NCBI GenBank assembly: GCA_030631085.1
Contig: DAOVLV010000154.1
Location: 1-5,523, forward strand
Length of the DNA: 5,523 bases
Reading direction: 5' to 3'
Origin: Planctomycetales bacterium
GTDB taxonomy: Bacteria > Planctomycetota > Phycisphaerae > SM23-33
Below the pieces are notes generated by a model. That model ran no database searches. It was not told the DNA's origin and was given only the letters and a program-made list of their open reading frames with translations. Position 1 is the first letter of the stretch. Every line of letters begins with the position of its first letter. A program made the position numbers and the translations under genes. Positions 1 to 4,119 of this stretch are shown in pieces.

Positions 1-353
1 CCTTCCTGAACGAGCGGAACATCGGCAAAGATGATATTGTTATCCTCAACGGCCTGCCGAGACACGCCGGCCAGGCTGAAGGTATCGATTCGATACTAAA
101 CGTCCAGGCTGTGGTATATCTGTCATGTTCACCGGAAATTGTTTATAAAAGAATCCACTCCAACGCCAGCGGCGATCGGGCAGAGCGCATCGACGACGAT
201 ATCGAATCAATCAAACGCAAACTCGATATATTCGCCGAACGAACGGCCCCGCTGCTGAAACACTATCGGCAACGCGGAGCGAAAATTGAAACAATCGAAA
301 TCATAGCGACTACCACGGCCAAAGATATTTGGGAGAGGTTGAATGCTGTCTGA
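1..353 (+). CDS. Adenylate-kinase-like nucleoside monophosphate kinase, 3' part only
   Basis: The frame is already open at the left edge (first full codon at 3) and gives the last 116 residues; the N-terminal P-loop half lies outside the window. Seen: NGLPRHAGQAE (partial residues 16-26), matching the adenylate kinase GFPRTxxQA NMP-binding motif with its Arg; a VVYLSCSPEIVYKRI segment; then DRAERIDDD (58-66) and IKRKL (70-74), which supply the Arg residues that in adenylate kinases contact the phosphates; then TAPLLKHY. Only about ten residues separate YKRI from the ERIDDD block, so the long zinc-finger-type LID insertion is absent and this is a short-LID form. The family transfers phosphate from ATP to a nucleoside monophosphate in the cytoplasm. 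The exact acceptor cannot be read from this part. A GTG at 111 is internal to a conserved strand and is not the real start. The stop is TGA at 351-353; the next + strand gene starts 78 bp on. Confidence 0.85.
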   Translation, partial: FLNERNIGKDDIVILNGLPRHAGQAEGIDSILNVQAVVYLSCSPEIVYKRIHSNASGDRAERIDDDIESIKRKLDIFAERTAPLLKHYRQRGAKIETIEIIATTTAKDIWERLNAV

Positions 354-355
354 TC

Positions 356-375
356 GCCGCCGTACCGGCGACGGC
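356..375 (+). other. Small GC-rich hairpin after the kinase gene
   Basis: Bases 356-359 (GCCG) pair with 372-375 (CGGC). After one C/A mismatch, 361-362 pair with 366-370 region bases around a short loop. It starts three bases after the kinase stop codon. No T tract follows, so it does not qualify as a standard intrinsic terminator; it may stabilise the mRNA 3' end or be chance. Confidence 0.25.
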
Positions 376-382
376 TAAACGG

Positions 383-410
383 ATTACGAATTACCAGTTA
401 CCAATTACTA
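383..410 (+). repeat. Heptanucleotide tandem repeat, four copies
   Basis: Four adjacent 7-base units, ATTACGA, ATTACCA, GTTACCA and ATTACTA, each hold TTAC at exactly 7-base spacing (384, 391, 398, 405). The array fills the centre of the gap between the kinase and the isochorismatase-family gene and ends just before that gene's ribosome binding site. Short heptamer tandem repeats between genes are known from several bacterial groups. No function can be assigned from sequence. Confidence 0.7.
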
Positions 411-417
411 TATTCCG

Positions 418-423
418 AAAGGA
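418..423 (+). promoter_or_regulatory. Shine-Dalgarno sequence of the isochorismatase-family gene
   Basis: AAAGGA lies 8 bases before the ATG at 432 and supports that start codon. Confidence 0.7.
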
Positions 424-431
424 TTGACTCG

Positions 432-968
432 ATGCTTAAGGTTGACAATACAATTCTGGTGGTAATTGACGTACAGGGAAAACTGGCGCAGTCGATGCAC
501 GAAAAGGCTTCGCTCTTCGAGAACCTGACCAAACTGATACAGGCTGCGGGTATTCTGGAGATTCCGATTGTCTGGACCGAGCAGTATCCCGAAGGTCTCG
601 GGCCGACGATCCCCGAAATTGCCGAGTTGCTGCCCGGCGAGGCAATTTCCAAGGTCGCCTTCAGTTGCTGCGGCGAGAGGCGTTTCGTCGAGGCGATGGA
701 AAAACTGGGCCGGAATCAGGTTCTGCTCTGCGGTATCGAGACGCACGTCTGCGTGTATCAGACTGCCATTGATTTGCTCGGAACGGCTTACGAAGTAGAG
801 GTCGTCGCCGACGCCGTTTCGTCGCGCGCGCCTGACAACAAAGCCATCGGTCTGGGGAAGATGCAAGCCGCCGGAGCGTCCATTACCTGCGTCGAGACGG
901 CGATTTTCGAGTTGCTCGAAGTGGCAGGCGGCGAGAAATTCAAAGCGATTTTGAGCATTGTAAAGTGA
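432..968 (+). CDS. Isochorismatase-family cysteine hydrolase (ISOC1/ISOC2-like)
   Basis: A complete 178-residue protein, the usual size for single-domain cysteine hydrolases of this family. The catalytic triad is visible: Asp13 in LVVIDVQ, Lys74 in AISKVAF, and nucleophile Cys107 in GIETHVCVYQTA. DAVSSR (127-132) and the C-terminal FKAILSIVK resemble the ISOC1/ISOC2 (YcaC-like) branch rather than siderophore-pathway EntB or nicotinamidase PncA. The family hydrolyses amide or vinyl-ether bonds through a thioester or thiohemiacetal-type intermediate in the cytoplasm; the substrate of the ISOC-like branch is not established, so none is assigned. No signal peptide or membrane segment is seen. A good Shine-Dalgarno sequence supports the ATG. 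The gene follows the kinase on the same strand with a 78-bp gap, so co-transcription is possible, and it ends 23 bp before a strong terminator. Confidence 0.92.
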   Translation: MLKVDNTILVVIDVQGKLAQSMHEKASLFENLTKLIQAAGILEIPIVWTEQYPEGLGPTIPEIAELLPGEAISKVAFSCCGERRFVEAMEKLGRNQVLLCGIETHVCVYQTAIDLLGTAYEVEVVADAVSSRAPDNKAIGLGKMQAAGASITCVETAIFELLEVAGGEKFKAILSIVK

Positions 969-972
969 ACCT

Positions 973-986
973 TTACAGGTCTGTAA
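973..986 (+). other. Short perfect inverted repeat after the hydrolase gene
   Basis: TTACAG (973-978) and CTGTAA (981-986) form a perfect 6-base inverted repeat with a 2-base centre. It overlaps a second one, GTAAAG (960-965) with CTTTAC (971-976). Both sit between the stop codon and the main terminator. They could be alternative mRNA folds or a small protein-binding palindrome; no function is proposed. Confidence 0.3.
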
Positions 987-991
987 CCAAT

Positions 992-1039
992 TGTGCGGTA
1001 CGGACCAGCGTTACCTGGTCGTACCGCACATTATTTTAT
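992..1039 (+). terminator. Strong intrinsic terminator of the hydrolase transcript
   Basis: The 11-base arm TGTGCGGTACG (992-1002) pairs perfectly with 1020-1030. After one bulged G at 1003, ACCAG (1004-1008) pairs with CTGGT (1015-1019) around a 6-base loop. The 16-bp stem is followed by the T-rich TTATTTTAT at 1031-1039. It lies between two convergent genes. Its tail on the opposite strand is poorer in T, so it mainly serves the + strand transcript, though it could act in both directions. Confidence 0.9.
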
Positions 1040-1055
1040 CTGTTTCGGAGTACCG

Positions 1056-1829
1056 TTACGATGCCGCTGCCATAGCGCGTGGGCGGGACTTCCTGGCCTT
1101 GGATTTAACCGCAGTTTTGGTCTGTCGTTTAGCGGTCTTTCGTTTGCGGCGCCGACCAGGCTGGGGAAGGTCAGGCCTGGGAATACGCACCGGATGCTCC
1201 ATAACTGTTTTGAGCGATTCGGCGGCGTCGGAGGCCGATAAATCCGCGCGAATTTCCTCATCAAGACCGGTAGCGCGATTGAAAACCCCACCGACAACCA
1301 TAATCTGCATCTGCTCATGCGCTCCGATCTCACGAATCATATCAATCAATCGGCGGATTCCCGGAACCCCTTCCGGCTTGGTGCCGTAAGCACACAGAAC
1401 GTCGGGGCGAAGTCTTCCGAGAAGTTCCACAACTTCGTCGTTCGGTACGCCCGCACCGAGCAGCCAGACGCCCCATCCCTCTGCCTCAAACAAATCGCCT
1501 ATCATCTGCGCGCCGAGTTCTTCCTGCTCGCCATCACCGCAGGTTACCAGCAGACGCATCCCGTTCTTGGGGCCTCTGGCGAGATGTGATTGAATCTGGT
1601 CGGCAATCATGCGATTAATCCGCGTAGCAATGTGCTCCAGAAGGCGATTAATCTTCCCCTCGTCGTAAAGCCTCTCGATTTGCACCATTGCGGGCCAGAT
1701 TACGAACTGGATTAACTTCCGGCCACAGATTCCGCGATCAAGTGTGGCTTCGATCATCTCACGCGCTTCACAACGCTTCCCTGAAAGAAGATGCTCCATA
1801 TACTGTGCGAAAACTTCGGCAATTTGCAT
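1056..1829 (-). CDS. Cobalamin-binding-domain-like protein lacking the axial His, with a Lys/Arg-rich C-terminal tail
   Basis: A complete 257-residue protein. Residues 1-85 are helical and resemble the cap domain that precedes B12-binding domains (LYDEGKINRLLEHIATR, with the Glu65-His66 pair that is common there). Residues 90-212 look like a Rossmann-type B12-binding domain: RLLVTCGDGEQEELG (92-106), WLLGAGVPNDEVVELL, then IMVVGGVFN (176-184) and LDEEIRADLSASDA (189-202). The ligand motif of CarH-type proteins, E-x-H-x-x-G, reads E-Q-E-E-L-G here: Glu103 (codon at 1521-1523) replaces the lower axial His. Ordinary His-on cobalamin binding is therefore doubtful. The last 33 residues are Lys/Arg/Ala-rich, like the tail of histone H1-type nucleoid proteins, and suggest nucleic acid contact. 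No MerR-type DNA-binding domain and no methyltransferase neighbour are seen. GAAAGG, 9 bases before the ATG, supports the start. A regulatory or scaffold role is inferred; no reaction is assigned. Confidence 0.8.
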   Translation of the reverse strand: MQIAEVFAQYMEHLLSGKRCEAREMIEATLDRGICGRKLIQFVIWPAMVQIERLYDEGKINRLLEHIATRINRMIADQIQSHLARGPKNGMRLLVTCGDGEQEELGAQMIGDLFEAEGWGVWLLGAGVPNDEVVELLGRLRPDVLCAYGTKPEGVPGIRRLIDMIREIGAHEQMQIMVVGGVFNRATGLDEEIRADLSASDAAESLKTVMEHPVRIPRPDLPQPGRRRKRKTAKRQTKTAVKSKARKSRPRAMAAAS

Positions 1830-1838
1830 AATCCAGTA

Positions 1839-1844
1839 CCTTTC
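1839..1844 (-). promoter_or_regulatory. Shine-Dalgarno sequence of the cobalamin-domain-like gene
   Basis: On the - strand GAAAGG lies 9 bases before the ATG at 1829, fixing the start of the 257-residue protein. Confidence 0.65.
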
Positions 1845-1908
1845 AACATTTCGGAGGCAAAGAAGCCTGTTATCAAAAAATCATGCCAATTCCAATACAC
1901 CGCTTGGT

Positions 1909-1938
1909 AATATAGGTAAAATACGCGGCATAGGTAAA
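1909..1938 (-). promoter_or_regulatory. Candidate sigma70-type promoter of the cobalamin-domain-like gene
   Basis: Read on the - strand, TTTACC (1938-1933, 4 of 6 matches to the -35 consensus) is followed after 18 bases by TATATT (1914-1909, 5 of 6 matches to the -10 consensus). This predicts a start near 1902 and a leader of about 70 bases. Both hexamers fall on or beside the two copies of an 11-bp direct repeat. The assignment is by eye; housekeeping promoters in this lineage may differ. Confidence 0.35.
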
Positions 1939-1940
1939 AT
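1912..1940. repeat. 11-bp direct repeat, two exact copies 18 bp apart
   Basis: ATAGGTAAAAT occurs at 1912-1922 and again at 1930-1940, with 7 bases between copies. One copy covers the candidate -35 element and the other adjoins the candidate -10 element, so the pair could be a tandem operator. No binding protein is known from the sequence. Confidence 0.6.
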
Positions 1941-1990
1941 CGGACAAGGCGGGCGAAAATCTTTACTCAAAATGTTAAAATAAACAAATA

Positions 1991-2016
1991 GGGTATTATA
2001 GGGGGTTTGGGGCGGG
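1991..2016 (+). other. Canonical G-quadruplex motif (C-rich on the opposite strand)
   Basis: Four G runs on the + strand (1991-1993, 2001-2005, 2009-2012, 2014-2016) are separated by loops of 7, 3 and 1 bases, which satisfies the G3+N1-7 rule. The 7-base loop reads TATTATA, so the - strand carries an exact TATAAT at 2000-1995. That -10-like box has no recognisable -35 at 16 to 18 bases. The motif lies upstream of the cobalamin-domain-like gene. Confidence 0.6.
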
Positions 2017-2024
2017 TTATATTA

Positions 2025-2057
2025 CGAAACGACAAGACGATCTGGCTTGCCGTTTCG
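2025..2057 (-). other. Hairpin downstream of the dehydrogenase gene, possible weak terminator
   Basis: CGAAACG (2025-2031) pairs with CGTTTCG (2051-2057). After one mismatch, CAAG (2033-2036) pairs with CTTG (2046-2049) around a 9-base loop. On the - strand it lies about 60 bases beyond the dehydrogenase stop codon and is followed by TAATATAA rather than a clear T run. It may be an inefficient terminator or a processing or stability structure. The 1830-2114 gap contains no convincing gene. Confidence 0.4.
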
Positions 2058-2114
2058 CATATCGCACCCTGTTGGGGCCTGGTGAATGCACAATACTCGA
2101 ATTATGAAAAAGTT

Positions 2115-3209
2115 CTAACCGGTTTGTACCAATTTCATAATCTCTTCGCAGTTAAGGTCTTCCAGACCCAAATCGACCAGTTTTCGCCCTGTTCGGCGGT
2201 AGTCCTCGCCGCAGACGACCGAACCGATGTCGATAACCGCATTGATCAGAGGCGTCGGAACTTTTAATTTCCTGGCGAACTCCGACAGCGGCACCAAGCC
2301 AAAAGGAATGTCCTCCACCAGGTAACGGTCGTTCAGCGACTTCGGGCCGATAATCTTTGCAATTACGTCGATAGTATCGGACGGAGCCTGGAACGCCACA
2401 CCCATGACACTGGCGGTTGTCTGAAAGTCGCTGTCCTTGTACGTAAGTATCTCGAATCCCATCGCCTCTGCCAAAGCGGCTGTTTCGTCATAGACCGCTC
2501 GGATGGCGCGGGCCACCGCTTCCGTAATACCTTCTCGATACAGGTAGAAGTTTCCGCGGGAAAACTGAATGGCGCCGGTGTTCAGCAGCGAAGCGACCGG
2601 ATGGACGACGGGGTTTGGGTTGCTGAAGGCCGTCGCCAGGACATTCGCCGCCGGATAGACAGCGGGGTACAGTTCCTGTAAGCGGGGCAGAACCTTCTCG
2701 GTCCCGGTTGCCGGCAGGGCAGATACGGTGATCCCCTGCGCGGTCAGCAGCAAATCCACCTGCCCCGGAGCGGTCATCCGCGTACCGTAAGGAAGAGTAT
2801 TCGCCTCTACGATTACCGGCCTGGACTTTATACCATTCTGTTTGAGCAGTTTTTTCAGGTGCAGCGAACCGTAATTGCCGGGCCAGATTACTATGACGTG
2901 CTCATCTGTCAGCGACGGTAGCATCGCCTCAAAGAACGCATCGTGCCCGGTGGTCGGTATCGCAATAAAAATCAGTTCGACGTCGCGGATCGCCTCGGCG
3001 ACGTCGAGCGTCAGCTTGTGTATCTCGGCTGTGCCGGTCCGCCCCACACCGGTCAACTCGATACGCCCGCTATCGATAACGGGTTGGAATGATTCGGCAA
3101 ATGTCGGAAATTCACACAAATTCACGTCCCACCCTGCCAGTGTCAGGTCGGCAGCCATACATTGTCCGCCGTTTCCGGCGCCGAGGACGGCAATCGGTTT
3201 TTTCGCCAC
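2115..3209 (-). CDS. NAD(P)-dependent octopine/nopaline (opine) dehydrogenase superfamily protein
   Basis: 364 residues from the GTG at 3209, close to the family norm of about 360. VLGAGNGGQCMAADL begins at residue 8 and is the dinucleotide-binding Rossmann loop (GAGNGG, 10-15). IFIAIPTTGHD and WPGNYGS (109-115) follow in the same domain. The C-terminal octopine-dehydrogenase-type domain starts near residue 190 with NPNPVVHPVASLLN (197-210), whose His203 fits the conserved catalytic His; YLVEDIPFGLVPL and the helix after VPTP complete it. Characterised members reductively condense an amino acid with a 2-oxo acid, but this branch has many members of unknown substrate, so no specific opine is proposed. 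An ATG at 3251 in the same frame overlaps the yebC stop (ATGA), but AGGAGA lies only 6 bases before the GTG and the Rossmann strand starts at once, so GTG is preferred. It is 38 bp behind yebC and may share its transcript. Confidence 0.88.
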   Translation of the reverse strand: MAKKPIAVLGAGNGGQCMAADLTLAGWDVNLCEFPTFAESFQPVIDSGRIELTGVGRTGTAEIHKLTLDVAEAIRDVELIFIAIPTTGHDAFFEAMLPSLTDEHVIVIWPGNYGSLHLKKLLKQNGIKSRPVIVEANTLPYGTRMTAPGQVDLLLTAQGITVSALPATGTEKVLPRLQELYPAVYPAANVLATAFSNPNPVVHPVASLLNTGAIQFSRGNFYLYREGITEAVARAIRAVYDETAALAEAMGFEILTYKDSDFQTTASVMGVAFQAPSDTIDVIAKIIGPKSLNDRYLVEDIPFGLVPLSEFARKLKVPTPLINAVIDIGSVVCGEDYRRTGRKLVDLGLEDLNCEEIMKLVQTG

Positions 3210-3215
3210 AGTTGT

Positions 3216-3221
3216 TCTCCT
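3216..3221 (-). promoter_or_regulatory. Shine-Dalgarno sequence that decides the dehydrogenase start
   Basis: AGGAGA on the - strand lies 6 bases before the GTG at 3209. The upstream in-frame ATG at 3251 has no comparable site, so the 14 extra residues of the longer frame are probably not translated. Confidence 0.75.
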
Positions 3222-3247
3222 GTTACTCGTTCGTGGATATTCCCCAA

Positions 3248-4012
3248 TCATTTCCGGCCTGACTCTGTTTCGAGCGAAGCGGCTATGTCGTCGGAGATAT
3301 TGAAATTAGCGAAGATGTTTTGAACGTCGTCGTGATCATCCAATTCATCCATGAGGTGAAGTATTTGCTTGGCATTTCCCGCATCGGCCTCAACGGTGGT
3401 ATTGGGGATCATGGCGATCTCAGCAGTGATTGTCTCGATGCTCTTTTGCGCGAGGGCTTCCTTGACAGCGTGGAAATCGGCGACTTCGCAGGTAATTTCG
3501 AAGACATCGCCTTCTTTTGTAACATCGTCCGCACCGGCATCGAGGCACATTTCGATAAGTGCGTCTTCTGCGACGACTGATTCTGCGACGGTGAAAGTCC
3601 CTTTCTGCGTGAACATCCACGCAACGCAGTTCGACTCGCCGAGTTGCCCGCCTGCCCGTTCAAATATCTTTCGCAGTTCCGGAACGGTCCGGTTGCGGTT
3701 ATCGGTCAGGCATTCAACCATAACCGCCACCCCGGCAGGGCCGTAACCTTCATAGATAACGCGTTCGTAGTCTTCGGCACCGAGTTCACCGGTTCCCTTT
3801 TTGATGGCTTTATTGATGGTATCTTTGGGCAGGTTGGCATCTTTGGCGTCGTCGATGGCGTATCGCAGTTGCAGGTTTTCGTCGGGGTTTCCGCCCCCGG
3901 ATTTCGCCGCGACAATAATCCGCCGTGCGAGTTTCGACCATAATCGCCCTCTTTTGGCATCATTAGCCGCCTTCGACCGCCTGATCGTCGCCCAATGTGA
4001 GTGTCCTGACAT
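3248..4012 (-). CDS. yebC: YebC/PmpR/TACO1-family protein
   Basis: 254 residues, the usual family length of about 245-250. The N-terminus MSGHSHWATIRRSKAANDAKRG matches the hallmark MAGHSKWANIxxRKxxxDxKRG pattern. NPDENLQLRYAIDDAK, LPKDTINKAIKKGTG, VECLTDNRNRTVPELR (99-114) and GGQLGESNCVAWMF (121-134) follow in family order, and the acidic DELDDHDDVQNIFANF closes domain three. Family members were first described as transcription regulators (PmpR); more recent work on YebC and mitochondrial TACO1 points to a ribosome-associated role that relieves stalling at proline-rich stretches. The start is the ATG at 4012 with TAAGGA 8 bases upstream. The frame stays open back to 4081, but that extension runs through a palindromic repeat and is not coding. 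It lies between the TPR gene and the dehydrogenase on the same strand. No missing motifs are seen. Confidence 0.97.
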   Translation of the reverse strand: MSGHSHWATIRRSKAANDAKRGRLWSKLARRIIVAAKSGGGNPDENLQLRYAIDDAKDANLPKDTINKAIKKGTGELGAEDYERVIYEGYGPAGVAVMVECLTDNRNRTVPELRKIFERAGGQLGESNCVAWMFTQKGTFTVAESVVAEDALIEMCLDAGADDVTKEGDVFEITCEVADFHAVKEALAQKSIETITAEIAMIPNTTVEADAGNAKQILHLMDELDDHDDVQNIFANFNISDDIAASLETESGRK

Positions 4013-4020
4013 ATTTCTAT

Positions 4021-4026
4021 TCCTTA
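4021..4026 (-). promoter_or_regulatory. Shine-Dalgarno sequence of yebC
   Basis: TAAGGA on the - strand lies 8 bases before the ATG at 4012. Its last two bases overlap the outer end of the palindromic repeat at 4025-4104, so folding of that repeat could affect access to this site. Confidence 0.7.
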
Positions 4027-4104
4027 CGTAACACGGGCGTCTCGCCCGTGAGTTCTGTGGCTTCTTCCTGTTTTCCCGCACGGGCGAGACGCCCGTGTTA
4101 CGTA
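4025..4104. repeat. Nested palindromic repeat, REP/BIME-like, 80 bp
   Basis: Two 26-base arms (4025-4050 and 4079-4104) are perfect reverse complements, separated by a 28-base centre. Each arm is itself a hairpin: in the left arm CACGGGCG (4032-4039) pairs with CGCCCGTG (4043-4050) around a 3-base loop, and the right arm mirrors it. A pair of GC-rich small palindromes in opposite orientation is the layout of a BIME made of two REP-type units. Similar CGGGCGxxxCGCCCG palindromes are scattered between genes in several environmental bacteria and often leave spurious peptides such as TGVSPV or ARRPCYV in predicted proteins, as they do here. TATTC occurs at both borders (4018-4022 and 4103-4107), which could be a target duplication or chance. 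It lies between the TPR gene and yebC and could attenuate or stabilise a shared transcript. Confidence 0.85.
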
Positions 4105-4119
4105 TTCGGTCAGTATGAG

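Noticed and set aside
111..353. GTG at 111 as the start of a separate 80-residue protein
   Set aside because: The frame is open upstream and encodes the adenylate kinase NMP motif, so the GTG is an internal Val codon.
383..410. CRISPR-like array
   Set aside because: The units are 7 bases long and directly adjacent, with no spacers and no cas genes.
408..866. A 152-codon open frame on the - strand across the hydrolase gene
   Set aside because: It is antisense to a gene with a complete catalytic triad, shows no recognisable motif, and its openness follows from the codon bias of the real gene.
1873..1889. A sigma54-like -24 element (TGGCAT on the - strand) upstream of the cobalamin-domain-like gene
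   Set aside because: The GG of the -24 element is present, but the GC of the -12 element is absent at the required spacing.
1830..2114. A cobalamin riboswitch in the leader of the cobalamin-domain-like gene
   Set aside because: I find no B12-box-like sequence (GCCACTG) or matching fold, and the protein itself lacks the axial His.
2007..2267. An 86-codon + strand open frame starting in the intergenic region
   Set aside because: Most of it is antisense to the conserved C-terminus of the dehydrogenase, and it has no ribosome binding site or family resemblance.
3210..3251. ATG at 3251 as the dehydrogenase start, giving an ATGA overlap with yebC
   Set aside because: It lacks a good Shine-Dalgarno sequence and adds 14 unconserved-looking residues before the Rossmann strand, whereas the GTG at 3209 has AGGAGA at ideal spacing.
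3369..3746. Long + strand open frames antisense to yebC
   Set aside because: They are shadows of a strongly conserved gene and their translations show no known domain.
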